Shown here: in pieces, positions 38,581-46,948 of the stretch
Numbering within the stretch: the stretch's first letter is position 1
Layout: every line of letters begins with the position of its first letter
Assembly: GCF_003589925.1 (NCBI RefSeq)
Contig: NZ_CP032382.1
Coordinates: 1,922,001-1,986,000 of the forward strand
Origin: Chryseolinea soli
GTDB taxonomy: Bacteria > Bacteroidota > Bacteroidia > Cytophagales > Cyclobacteriaceae
Direction: 5' to 3'
Length of the DNA stretch: 64,000 bases
Notes under the pieces: generated by a model
Databases searched by the model: none
Told to the model about the DNA's origin: nothing
The model's input: only the letters and a program-made list of their open reading frames with translations
Program-made: the position numbers and the translations under genes

Positions 38581-39117
38581 ATGCGTCTTTATATTTTTAC
38601 GATTTTTTTTCTCATTTTCGGCCTGAATTTTGGCTATGCTCAGAGGTTCGGCTACATTGACACGGACTTCATCCTGAATAAAATGCCCGAATACAAAAAG
38701 GCGCAGGAAGAGATCAACCAGCTGTCGCAGGCTTGGGAGAAGGAAATTCAGGAGATGAGCAAGAAGCGGGACGAGATGTACAGCGCGTTCCAGGCCGAAC
38801 AAGTGCTGCTGACCGAAACCATGAAAAAGGAGCGGACAGAGGCCCTTCAGAAAAAAGAAACCGAGCTGAAAGAATACCAGAAAAAGGTCTTCGGTTTTGG
38901 CGGGTTATTTTTCCTGAAAAAGCAGGAGTTGATCAAGCCCATTCAGGACAAAGTGTGGGATGCTGTCGACAAGGTTTGCAAGGAAAACAGCCTTGCCATC
39001 ATGTTCGACAAAGCCGGTGAACTGGTGATGATTTACACCGATCCCCGCTATGATTACACCGATTTTGTACTAGACCAATTGGGCCTTGGAGACCCAAATG
39101 ATAAGATTAAAAACTAA
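38581..39117 (+). CDS. OmpH/Skp periplasmic chaperone, first copy
   Basis: This 178-aa protein has a signal peptide (to about residue 20, NFGYAQ) and the long charged coiled coil typical of Skp (about residues 45-125), ending in the tip domain with FDKAGELVMIYTDPRYDYTDFVL. Skp captures unfolded outer-membrane proteins in the periplasm. It lies 2 nt after bamA and 14 nt before the second copy. The two copies differ substantially in length and sequence, so the duplication is old. Confidence 0.9.
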   Translation: MRLYIFTIFFLIFGLNFGYAQRFGYIDTDFILNKMPEYKKAQEEINQLSQAWEKEIQEMSKKRDEMYSAFQAEQVLLTETMKKERTEALQKKETELKEYQKKVFGFGGLFFLKKQELIKPIQDKVWDAVDKVCKENSLAIMFDKAGELVMIYTDPRYDYTDFVLDQLGLGDPNDKIKN

Positions 39118-39131
39118 ATTGAATTACTGTA

Positions 39132-39707
39132 ATGAGAAAACTCGTTTTATTCGTGGCCTTGGCACTAGCAGCCTTTGTATCCCATGCACAGGCACCAGCG
39201 ACAACTACCACCACCAAAGTAGGCTATGCGGATGTTGACTATATCTTCAGCCAGTTGCCGGAGGCAAAGCAAATTGATTCCGATCTCAAATCGCTTCAAA
39301 CCCAACTGAAAAACCAGGTTGATACCAAATACCAGGAATTTCAGAAAAAGCTTGCCGACTACCAGGCCAATCTCAATACGATGATCGACGCCGTTCGTGC
39401 CAACACGGAACGCGAGCTTCAGCAAATGCAGCAAAACATCGAAAAACTGCAGCAAGATGCACAAACTACGATCCAGGCAAAACAAACCGCATTGATGGAC
39501 CCCGTCTACAAAAAGGTGGGCAAAGGCATTGAAGACGTGGCCAAGGAAAACGGCTACACGTTCATCCTCAACCAGCAAATCGGCGGCCTCGACGTGATCT
39601 TGTACGGCGACGAGAAAATGGACATTTCTGACCTGGTGTTGAAAAAACTGGGGGTTACCCCTAAACCGGCCGGTACACCTGCTACCACCCCGGTAAAACC
39701 CAAGTAA
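39132..39707 (+). CDS. OmpH/Skp periplasmic chaperone, second copy
   Basis: A 191-aa Skp homologue with a signal peptide (to about residue 20, FVSHAQ), a Gln-rich coiled coil (about 50-120), and a C-terminal tail rich in Pro and Thr (PKPAGTPATTPVKPK). It is the final gene of the bamA operon and is followed by a strong terminator. The usual glutamate racemase gene does not follow here. Confidence 0.9.
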   Translation: MRKLVLFVALALAAFVSHAQAPATTTTTKVGYADVDYIFSQLPEAKQIDSDLKSLQTQLKNQVDTKYQEFQKKLADYQANLNTMIDAVRANTERELQQMQQNIEKLQQDAQTTIQAKQTALMDPVYKKVGKGIEDVAKENGYTFILNQQIGGLDVILYGDEKMDISDLVLKKLGVTPKPAGTPATTPVKPK

Positions 39708-39732
39708 AGATTACACGGCTTTTATAATCACC

Positions 39733-39766
39733 AACCCTCCCGGATAAATCCCGGGAGGGTTTTTTA
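39733..39766 (+). terminator. Rho-independent terminator of the bamA operon
   Basis: An 11-bp perfect stem (39733-39743 with 39751-39761, AACCCTCCCGG) with a 7-nt loop and a run of Ts. It lies 26 nt after the ompH stop. Confidence 0.85.
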
Positions 39767-39772
39767 TTTTTG
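39765..39772 (+). promoter_or_regulatory. Candidate -7 box inside the terminator's T tract
   Basis: TATTTTTG matches TAnnTTTG exactly. It starts in the T run of the bamA-operon terminator and ends 4 nt before the ATG of the next gene. Confidence 0.45.
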
Positions 39773-39776
39773 GTAG

Positions 39777-40727
39777 ATGATCAGACCTACTTTTCTTTCG
39801 GCAGGAAACACCGTGGCACTTGCCGCCACCGGGAGAAAAGTTTCCACAGCGCAAATGCAAAAGGCCCTCGAAGTGTTTTCTTCTTGGGGATTGAATGTGC
39901 TGCGCGCACCCCATCTTTTCAGCGAGAAGCATGGTTACCTGGCCGGCACCGACGACGAACGCCGGCGCGATTTTCAGCAAATGCTGGACGACAAAAACGT
40001 GCGCGCCATTTTCTGCGCTCGTGGCGGCTATGGTACGACGCGCATTCTCGATGGTTTGGATTTCACCTCCTTCCTGGAAAATCCAAAATGGATCATCGGC
40101 TTCAGCGACGTGACCGCCTTGCATCTCAAACTGTTGCAGCTGCAAGTTGAAAGCATTCACAGTACGATGCCGATCTTATTTTCAAGCACCGGTATAGAAC
40201 CTTCGCTGGAGAGCTTGAAGAAAGTAGTTTTTGGAGAGGATTTCACGATACAAGCTGCCGCGCACAGGGCCAATCGTTTAGGCCAGGCAACCGGCCCCGT
40301 TTTAGGCGGCAATCTTTCTTTGTTAACCGATGCCTTGGGCACATCGAGTGATCCCGATACGGCAGGAAAAATTCTCGTCATCGAAGAAATTGACGAGTAC
40401 AAATACCGCTTCGATCGCATGCTCACGCATCTCAAACGCGCAGGTAAATTCAATCAGTTAGCAGGATTGATCATTGGACACATGACGGACATGAAGGATC
40501 CTGAACCCGCTTTTGAAGAAGACTTTGCTGACATGGTGATGGATAAAATTGCTGGCACGCAATACCCTGTAGCTTTCAATTTTCCCATCGGACACGAAAA
40601 TCCAAACCTGGCTTGGCGGCACGGTTCGCTCATGTCGCTGGATGTGAATCCCACCGGCAGCATGCTGCAACCGGCAACGGGATTATTGCGCGAGGCGTAT
40701 ATTATCGGACCAGGTTCAAAAAAGTAG
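39777..40727 (+). CDS. LD-carboxypeptidase (peptidase S66)
   Basis: The enzyme removes the terminal D-Ala from murein tetrapeptides during peptidoglycan recycling in the cytoplasm. The 316-aa protein has the nucleophile Ser110 in GFSDVTALHL, the catalytic Glu in VIEEIDEYKY (203-204) and His273 in PIGHENPN, with no signal peptide, as expected for cytoplasmic members. Its 3' end overlaps the convergent solute-binding gene by 26 nt, unusually long for a convergent pair. Confidence 0.92.
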   Translation: MIRPTFLSAGNTVALAATGRKVSTAQMQKALEVFSSWGLNVLRAPHLFSEKHGYLAGTDDERRRDFQQMLDDKNVRAIFCARGGYGTTRILDGLDFTSFLENPKWIIGFSDVTALHLKLLQLQVESIHSTMPILFSSTGIEPSLESLKKVVFGEDFTIQAAAHRANRLGQATGPVLGGNLSLLTDALGTSSDPDTAGKILVIEEIDEYKYRFDRMLTHLKRAGKFNQLAGLIIGHMTDMKDPEPAFEEDFADMVMDKIAGTQYPVAFNFPIGHENPNLAWRHGSLMSLDVNPTGSMLQPATGLLREAYIIGPGSKK

Positions 40728-41535
40728 AGCCAAGATTGTCGGCAATAATTTTTTTATAGCGAACGCCCTTGCGATAGTCGTCCGTTAAAAATTCTTTCCA
40801 GAGGCCATCCCAATCGGATTGCTTTGCCATAATGAATCCCAATTCTTCGGCATTACCCAAATCGACATCTTGGCGTTTTATGGGAAGTTTTTTTCTTACA
40901 ACCCCCACATACTCCGTGAAGTCAAGGATGGAGAAGATTTTTGGGTTGGCGGTGAGGCTCTTGATCACCGTTTCGCTGGAAGGTGCATAGGTGATGTTGA
41001 GGTCGGGGTAGTATTGTTTTTTGAGCATGTCGGCATATTTCATATGCGTGCTTCCCGTGATCACTAAAGCTGAAAACCCGGCATATACTTTTGGCAAATC
41101 CTTGAGGTTGGTCAGGGCAGGCGAGTTTTGATTGGTGAGCAGCACCAATTGCGTGGTCATGAACGGTGGGGTGAACTTCAAGATTTTTTTGCGCTCTTCC
41201 GTGATGCTCGTGTTGGTAACACCCAGGATGTTGGGTGTCGACTGAACGACCTTCAAAAATCCTGAAAATTCACGCTCTTCGCCCGCATAGTTGACGGTAA
41301 CGGTCTTACTATACTTTTCCTGAATGAACTTTGCGAAGTCGGAAAGAATGTCGACGCAAACGCCTTTCATTTGTCCGTTGTCTTTGTAGATCAGACCGGG
41401 TTGTTCGTAGTATACAATCGTTAGCGTTCCTTTGCCCGCGGCTTTCACATCGGCCCAACTGTTGCCTTGATATTTCTGACCGGCTGCCGACAGGGAGATC
41501 AACAACACAACGGCTGCGCTAAACCATGTTTTCAT
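40702..41535 (-). CDS. Periplasmic solute-binding protein (SBP_bac_3 type), orphan
   Basis: The 277-aa protein has a signal peptide (to about residue 19, SLSAAGQ) and the type-3 solute-binding fold, starting TLTIVYYEQPGLIYKDNGQMKGVCVDIL. This family binds amino acids or similar small ligands. No permease or ATPase is next to it, so it may act in sensing rather than transport. The promoter is one of the clearest in the window. The 3' end overlaps the LD-carboxypeptidase gene on the other strand by 26 nt. Confidence 0.83.
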   Translation of the reverse strand: MKTWFSAAVVLLISLSAAGQKYQGNSWADVKAAGKGTLTIVYYEQPGLIYKDNGQMKGVCVDILSDFAKFIQEKYSKTVTVNYAGEEREFSGFLKVVQSTPNILGVTNTSITEERKKILKFTPPFMTTQLVLLTNQNSPALTNLKDLPKVYAGFSALVITGSTHMKYADMLKKQYYPDLNITYAPSSETVIKSLTANPKIFSILDFTEYVGVVRKKLPIKRQDVDLGNAEELGFIMAKQSDWDGLWKEFLTDDYRKGVRYKKIIADNLGSTFLNLVR

Positions 41536-41554
41536 AAGGATAAAATTTCTCTCA

Positions 41555-41585
41555 CGAAGATAGAAGAGAAATGTTGTTGCGCAAA
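41555..41585 (-). promoter_or_regulatory. Promoter of the solute-binding protein gene
   Basis: On the minus strand, TTTG (41585-41582) is followed after exactly 19 nt by TATCTTCG (41562-41555), one mismatch from TAnnTTTG. It ends 19 nt before the ATG at 41535 and lies just after the anti-sigma gene's stop. Confidence 0.6.
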
Positions 41586-41588
41586 TAA

Positions 41589-41990
41589 TCAGTTTGCCGT
41601 TCGCTTGTTCCGGAGCAAACGTCTGTCGAGAAGGTGAAGCAGGGTTATGAATACAATGGCGAATAAAAATAGACCTCTATAGCTTCTCAAAGCGCTAAAA
41701 ACACCGATGTTAAATTTGAAATCCGTCAGCACAATCGCGGTGATGAATGCGGCCAGGAGTAACACAATACCCACACCAAACCAAACGTATTCGCGCACCG
41801 TCGTCTTTTCGGTTTGCTGTTGGACCAACGCTCTCACTACGCGATTTGCAAAGGCGTGAGGCAAAACAAATTCCGGCTCCTGCCGGAGGGCATCAAACAC
41901 ATGCCGGTAGGCCTTCGCATCGACTTCGTCTCCCGTGGCAGGTTGTCCGGCCTCGAGGTTTTTCTGCATTTCTTCGTCGTGGATGTTCAT
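41589..41990 (-). CDS. Putative anti-sigma factor, two-helix membrane protein
   Basis: The 133-aa protein has a soluble N-terminal half (about 1-65) and two predicted helices (about 69-90 and 105-121). It lacks the zinc-binding HxxxCxxC motif of ZAS-type anti-sigma factors. The anti-sigma call rests on its position: its ATG overlaps the ECF sigma stop by 4 nt (ATGA), so it is translationally coupled to it. The function is inferred; no family is recognised with certainty. Confidence 0.7.
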   Translation of the reverse strand: MNIHDEEMQKNLEAGQPATGDEVDAKAYRHVFDALRQEPEFVLPHAFANRVVRALVQQQTEKTTVREYVWFGVGIVLLLAAFITAIVLTDFKFNIGVFSALRSYRGLFLFAIVFITLLHLLDRRLLRNKRTAN

Positions 41991-42550
41991 AGTAACTCTT
42001 CTTTACCGATACATTTCTTCACCTTCTCTTTCAACAAATTCCGGCCCCGGAACAAATAACTCTTCACGGTACCTTCCGGAAGGCCGGTCACTTCACCAAT
42101 TTCGGCATAGCTCATGGCATCGACATGGTAAAGCGTCAGAATGGTCTTGTACTGCGGCGGCAGGGCATCGACCAACGTCATCACAAAACCGTTCATGTCC
42201 TGGTCCGACAAAAGTGACTCCGGATTTTCCTCCTCCACAAACGCCGCCTTGAAGTGATCTTCTTCGGCCAGGTCGGTCATGGGCATCTTCCGTTTTCGCA
42301 TCCAGTTGATGGCATGCCGGTAGGCGATGGTGGCAACCCAGGTCGACAGTTTCGATTGAAAGCTGAAATCCGAAAGCTTTTCGTACACTTTCAGGAACAC
42401 GTCCTGACACAGCTCCTCCCGTTCCTCGTTGTTCTTGACCAAACGCCCGACCATGTGGGCCACAAGCCTCTCATGCTGCCTGATCAGCAACCTGAAAGCT
42501 TGCATATCTCCCTGCAAAACCCGGGATACAAGCGTTTTGTCATCCGTCAT
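41987..42550 (-). CDS. ECF-type RNA polymerase sigma factor
   Basis: The protein (187 aa from the chosen start) has sigma region 2 (about residues 15-80, with ELCQDVFLKVYEKLSDF and FQSKLSTWVATIAYRHAINWMRK) and region 4 with a helix-turn-helix (MSYAEIGEVTGLPEGTVKSYLFRGR). An in-frame ATG at 42574 would add 8 residues. It probably directs transcription of an envelope-stress or surface-response regulon; the target promoters are unknown. It is divergent from the DUF6249-like gene and is coupled to the downstream anti-sigma-like gene. Confidence 0.9.
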   Translation of the reverse strand: MTDDKTLVSRVLQGDMQAFRLLIRQHERLVAHMVGRLVKNNEEREELCQDVFLKVYEKLSDFSFQSKLSTWVATIAYRHAINWMRKRKMPMTDLAEEDHFKAAFVEEENPESLLSDQDMNGFVMTLVDALPPQYKTILTLYHVDAMSYAEIGEVTGLPEGTVKSYLFRGRNLLKEKVKKCIGKEELL

Positions 42551-42700
42551 GGATGGGTGAGACACGTTTTCCACAGGCGATGTTGCAGCAAAAGGTAATT
42601 AATTTTTTCGAAGGAATTTTCTTTCCAAGTCTGCAACATTCCGGCAAAGGATCGTGTCATACGCACCATAAACCGAAAACAACACTTAAATATCCAGGTT

Positions 42701-43054
42701 ATGAACGAAAACTTAAAACAAGTATTGATGCCCCTCACGATTATCGGGACCTTTGGGGTGTCACTGCTATTCTTTGCCCGCACCATCACCGACTACATCC
42801 TGAAAAAGAAAATGATCGAAAAGGGATTTGTCAACGACGACACGCAAGCCATTTTCAAACGCCACACGGAAGAGAATAAATTCAGCAGTTTAAAGTGGGG
42901 ACTCATCATTTTGACCGGCGGCATTGCCCTGATCATCCTGGAGTATGTGCCCTATGAACGCGAGTCTCCCCTGCCGTATGGCATCTTCGCCGTCGCGGTA
43001 TCGTTAGGCTTCCTGGTGTATTATTTCCTGGTCCGTAAAGACCTCAACAAGTAG
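42701..43054 (+). CDS. Small membrane protein (DUF6249-like)
   Basis: A 117-aa protein with three predicted helices (about 9-27, 65-82 and 91-109) and a soluble loop carrying KKKMIEKGFVNDDTQAIF. It resembles the Bacteroidota family DUF6249, which is often next to ECF sigma genes, as here (divergent, 150 nt apart). No biochemical function is known. It is followed after 29 nt by an orphan permease. Confidence 0.78.
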   Translation: MNENLKQVLMPLTIIGTFGVSLLFFARTITDYILKKKMIEKGFVNDDTQAIFKRHTEENKFSSLKWGLIILTGGIALIILEYVPYERESPLPYGIFAVAVSLGFLVYYFLVRKDLNK

Positions 43055-43083
43055 TCCGTTTTCCGACACTTTATCTCTAAAAA

Positions 43084-45513
43084 ATGATCCGAAACTATAT
43101 CCTGGTGGCGCTGCGAAATATCCGGCGCCACAAGTTTTTCTCGCTCATTAATATTTTGGGTTTGGCCGTGAGCATGTCGGTTTGCCTGGGCATCATTATG
43201 CTGGTGGCCGATCAAATGATGTACGATCAATACAATACCAAACGCGATCGCATCTACCGTGTCGTTACCCGGCATCTCAATCCCGACGGCTCGGGGGCGG
43301 GCAATGATTACTCCACATCGCCTCAACCTCTGGCAGCGTCATTGCTCGACGACTACACCGGCGTTGAAAAAGCCGTGCGATTGCGACGAGGCTTTGGCAA
43401 CACCTGGATGGAAATGGAACCCGGGTTTGATGTGAACATACCACTGGGCGGACTTTTTGCCGACCCCGATGCGCTCGATGTTTTTGAATGGGAGCTGGAG
43501 CATGGCGATGCCAAAACAGCATTGACAAAACCGTATAGCGTAGTGCTCACGCGCAAGGCCGCGAATAAATTGTTCAAGCAACCCAATCCTGTGGGCGAGG
43601 TGATCAAAGTTGGCCACTTGGGAGAATATACAGTTACCGGGGTGCTAAAAGAAAAAAATCAAAAATCACACATCGTCTTTGAAGCGCTCGCATCCTACAG
43701 TACTATCAAAAGCCTCGAAGCCGATAGCATCTTTTCCAAGGAGGATGGTGAATATGGAAACTGGACTTCCGGCTGGGTATACATGCTGCTGGAAAAAGGT
43801 CATTCACCAAAGGAGATAGAGCGGCACCTGCACGACATCACGAAAAAAAATCTCCCGGAAAAACAGTCCGCGGGCGACGAGCACATCTATCAATTCTACT
43901 TACAAAATCTTACGAGCATCACACCCGGGCCCTTCATCAACAATCCCATCGGCCCGTTTATGCCGATGATCTTTGTCTATTTTTTCGGAGGCCTTGCGCT
44001 GTTGATCATGCTCACGTCGTGTTTCAATTATACGAATCTCAGCATTGCCCGCTCACTAACACGGGCGCGTGAAATTGGCGTGCGAAAAGTAAATGGCGCC
44101 AATCGTCTGCAAATATTTTCGCAATTCATGTCGGAGTCCGTAGTGATCGCTCTGTTTGCGTTGGGGCTTGCGCTGCTTTTGCTGATGGTGGTGAAGCCCT
44201 TTATGCTCCACCTCAAGTTTGCACAAGTCTTGAAGTGGGACCTGGAAGCCAACTATCTGGTGTTTGGCGTCTTTGTCGTATTCAGTCTGGCGGTCGGCCT
44301 GCTGGCGGGACTTTTTCCGGCGGTGGTGCTTTCCAAATTCAAGCCGGTTAAAGTCTTGAAGGGCGCCGGCTCCATGAAGTTGTTTTCGCGTATGGGCCTG
44401 CGCAAATCTTTGTTGGTCGGCCAATTTGCGCTTTCGCTTCTTTTCATCATCTCGGTGCTGCTGCTCTACAATCAGTTGAAGCTTTTTGTAAAAGCCGATC
44501 ACGGTTTCGACATGGCGAATAAAATAAACGTCCGCGTGAAAGACATCCCCCTGCAGGCCATGCAATCGGAGTTGAACAAATATTCCAACATCCAAAACGT
44601 GGCCGCCTCCTCACACATTCCCGCCACCGGCGTCACCTATGGAGACGGTTTTAAGCGAGCGCTCGACGATGCCGAAGACACCGGTATGGATTATTTCTAT
44701 GTCGATGAAAACTACCTCGTGAACATGAACATCGAACTCTTGGCCGGCCGGAACTTCAGGGATGCCGATGGCGAGTCGAACAAGAATTTTCTCGTCATCA
44801 ACGAAACGGCCGTAAAGAAATTTCAATTCACTTCACCCTCCGACGCGCTGGGTCAGGAGATCTATGCCGCGCGTGACTCTGTCAAGTTTGAGATCATTGG
44901 CGTCGTGAAAGACTACAACCATCAATTCATGATGGCGAAGATCGACCCCATGGCCTTGCGTTTTGATACCAAAGAATTCAAGGTGTTGCAAGTGAAATAT
45001 TCCGGCAGCCACGATCAGGCCGTGAAAACCATCGAGACAGCCTGGAGCAAGGTGAATCCTAATCTTAAACTCGACTACAAAGATTTTGAGGAAGAGGTGC
45101 GGTTTTTTTACAATACGATCTTTAGTGATTTTGTCACCATCGTCGGCGTCATTGCTTTCATGGCCATTTTTATTTCGTGCTTGGGTTTGTTGGGTATGGC
45201 TACCTATGCTACGGAGACGCGATTGAAAGAAATCTCCATCCGGAAAGTATTGGGGTCGAGTGATAGCGCGTTGATCATGCTTTTATCAAAGGGATTCCTG
45301 ATCTTGCTTTGCATTGCGGTATTCATTGCTGTTCCAATAGCATGGTTTGTCAACAATTTGTGGTTGGAGCTGATTGCTTACCGGACAGCGTTTAGTGCCG
45401 GCGTCATAGGCCTTGGCATTTTGATCTTGCTTTTGTTGGGCGGCCTCACGGTCGGCTCCCAAACCATTCGGGCCGCGTTTACAAATCCCGTTGACAATCT
45501 GAAGAACGAATAA
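43084..45513 (+). CDS. FtsX/MacB-type ABC transporter permease (orphan), second copy
   Basis: The 809-aa protein has the same duplicated MacB-FtsX layout as the gene at 23721-26138. The N-terminal helix follows MIRNYILVALRNIRRHK. The first FtsX segment includes REIGVRKVNGANRLQ (about 337-351), and the second has RLKEISIRKVLGSSDSA near the C-terminus. No ATPase gene is adjacent. A strong bidirectional terminator follows. It may export an antimicrobial or signal molecule; the substrate is unknown. Confidence 0.88.
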   Translation: MIRNYILVALRNIRRHKFFSLINILGLAVSMSVCLGIIMLVADQMMYDQYNTKRDRIYRVVTRHLNPDGSGAGNDYSTSPQPLAASLLDDYTGVEKAVRLRRGFGNTWMEMEPGFDVNIPLGGLFADPDALDVFEWELEHGDAKTALTKPYSVVLTRKAANKLFKQPNPVGEVIKVGHLGEYTVTGVLKEKNQKSHIVFEALASYSTIKSLEADSIFSKEDGEYGNWTSGWVYMLLEKGHSPKEIERHLHDITKKNLPEKQSAGDEHIYQFYLQNLTSITPGPFINNPIGPFMPMIFVYFFGGLALLIMLTSCFNYTNLSIARSLTRAREIGVRKVNGANRLQIFSQFMSESVVIALFALGLALLLLMVVKPFMLHLKFAQVLKWDLEANYLVFGVFVVFSLAVGLLAGLFPAVVLSKFKPVKVLKGAGSMKLFSRMGLRKSLLVGQFALSLLFIISVLLLYNQLKLFVKADHGFDMANKINVRVKDIPLQAMQSELNKYSNIQNVAASSHIPATGVTYGDGFKRALDDAEDTGMDYFYVDENYLVNMNIELLAGRNFRDADGESNKNFLVINETAVKKFQFTSPSDALGQEIYAARDSVKFEIIGVVKDYNHQFMMAKIDPMALRFDTKEFKVLQVKYSGSHDQAVKTIETAWSKVNPNLKLDYKDFEEEVRFFYNTIFSDFVTIVGVIAFMAIFISCLGLLGMATYATETRLKEISIRKVLGSSDSALIMLLSKGFLILLCIAVFIAVPIAWFVNNLWLELIAYRTAFSAGVIGLGILILLLLGGLTVGSQTIRAAFTNPVDNLKNE

Positions 45514-45535
45514 GTCATTCAAAATTGAGTCAAAG

Positions 45536-45568
45536 AAAAAGGTGGTCATCACAACGACCACCTTTTTT
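45536..45568 (+). terminator. Bidirectional Rho-independent terminator
   Basis: A 12-bp perfect stem (45536-45547 with 45556-45567) closes an 8-nt loop. It has A's on the left and T's on the right, so it works in both directions, for the permease and for the convergent flavoprotein gene. Confidence 0.85.
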
Positions 45569-45606
45569 CTTTTAGGTGTTCATGAACTCAGCTCCTGCAA
45601 ATAGCC

Positions 45607-46824
45607 CTATGAGGCAATGGTCCTCGCCGCAACATATGCCGTTGTCCATGCCGCCTGAAAATTGAAGCCGCCGGTTTCGCCGTCAATGTGTAAAACCTCG
45701 CCGGCAAAAAACAAACCGGGCACTAACTTGCTCTGCAGCGTTTCCAGATCGATCTCTTTCAGATCCACGCCACCGCAGGTGACAAACTCCTCCTTAAAGG
45801 TGGTCTTGCCTTTGATTTGAAACGGACAGCGAATCGTGTTTTCCATGAGCTTGTTCATATTTTTCTGTGGCACTTCCGCCCAGATCTTCGTCTCTTCAAT
45901 TTCCGAAAGCTCACATAACTTTTGCCACAAACGCTGCGGCAATCCAAACAATGGGTTGGTGGTCACTTTTTGTTTACCCCTTTGTTTCTTGTGTTCTTGC
46001 AAGCCCTCCATAAATTCCATCTCCTTCATCGGGCCGATCCAACTCACCAAGGCTTGGAAGGTGTAGTGAATGCCATTTAAATATTCGGCCGCCCATGCGG
46101 AAAGTTTTATAACGGCCGGTCCACTCAAACCCCAATGCGTGATCAGCAATGGGCCCTGCTGCACAAATTTTGTCCCGGCAATTTTCACCTCCGCCTGGGG
46201 CACGGAAACACCCATAAGGTCTTTGAATTTTTTTTCACTTTCGTTGAATGTGAACAAAGAGGGGATCGGTTTTATGATCGTGTGACCAATATCGGCTATC
46301 CACTGATACGCCTGTGCCTGCGCATTTCCGCCGGCCGCAATCAAGACCTTGTCCGCTTCAAAAACACCCTGACTGGTTTCGACCACGAAAATGTTATTTT
46401 GTTTCTTCACAGACGAAACCGGAGCACTAAGCTCCAGCCGGATCTTTCTGGAGAGAGCCTGTTCCATGAGGCAATCGATAATGGTTTGCGAGTCGTCCGT
46501 GGTGGGAAACATCCGGCCATCCTCCTCCGCTTTGAGTGCCACGCCCTTTGACTCGAACCACCGCACGGTGTCTTCTGCCTGGAAGGATTTGAACAAACCT
46601 TTCAGCGCTTTTTCTCCCCGCGGATAGTGCCGGGCCAGCTCGAAGGGGTTGAAATTGTTGTGGGTAACATTGCACCGGCCCCCACCCGAAACCCTCACCT
46701 TTGTTAACAGCTTAGTGGTTTTCTCGAGGATCAACACCTTTAGGCCCGGCTTTCGCTCGGCCGCCTGGATGGCCCCAAAGAAACCAGCCGCGCCGCCACC
46801 GATAACAACCAGATCGAATTTCAT
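45607..46824 (-). CDS. HI0933/YhiN-family flavoprotein
   Basis: The 405-aa protein binds FAD through the GxGxxG motif at 9-14 (GGGAAG) and has the family-specific VSGGGRCN (45-52) and a C-terminal GGVDLKEIDLETLQSK plus GETGGFNFQAAWTTAY segment. Members are called NAD(P)/FAD-dependent oxidoreductases, but their substrates remain unknown. A TATATTTG box lies 22 nt upstream. It is convergent with the permease and divergent from the methyltransferase gene. Confidence 0.9.
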   Translation of the reverse strand: MKFDLVVIGGGAAGFFGAIQAAERKPGLKVLILEKTTKLLTKVRVSGGGRCNVTHNNFNPFELARHYPRGEKALKGLFKSFQAEDTVRWFESKGVALKAEEDGRMFPTTDDSQTIIDCLMEQALSRKIRLELSAPVSSVKKQNNIFVVETSQGVFEADKVLIAAGGNAQAQAYQWIADIGHTIIKPIPSLFTFNESEKKFKDLMGVSVPQAEVKIAGTKFVQQGPLLITHWGLSGPAVIKLSAWAAEYLNGIHYTFQALVSWIGPMKEMEFMEGLQEHKKQRGKQKVTTNPLFGLPQRLWQKLCELSEIEETKIWAEVPQKNMNKLMENTIRCPFQIKGKTTFKEEFVTCGGVDLKEIDLETLQSKLVPGLFFAGEVLHIDGETGGFNFQAAWTTAYVAARTIAS

Positions 46825-46846
46825 TTATAGATGCCTCTTTTTTCGT

Positions 46847-46854
46847 CAAATATA
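46847..46854 (-). promoter_or_regulatory. Candidate -7 box for the HI0933 gene
   Basis: On the minus strand, TATATTTG matches TAnnTTTG exactly and ends 22 nt before the ATG. No -33 element is visible. Confidence 0.4.
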
Positions 46855-46932
46855 AACCGCCCAGACCATAAGTTGATGCTGTCTCACCGTCTGCAGACGC
46901 CGGATAAAATAAGCTTGCTAAAGGATCCTGTT

Positions 46933-46940
46933 TATCTTTG
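46933..46940 (+). promoter_or_regulatory. Candidate -7 box for the methyltransferase gene
   Basis: TATCTTTG matches TAnnTTTG exactly and ends 8 nt before the TTG start at 46949. Confidence 0.4.
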
Positions 46941-46948
46941 GAAAAAAA

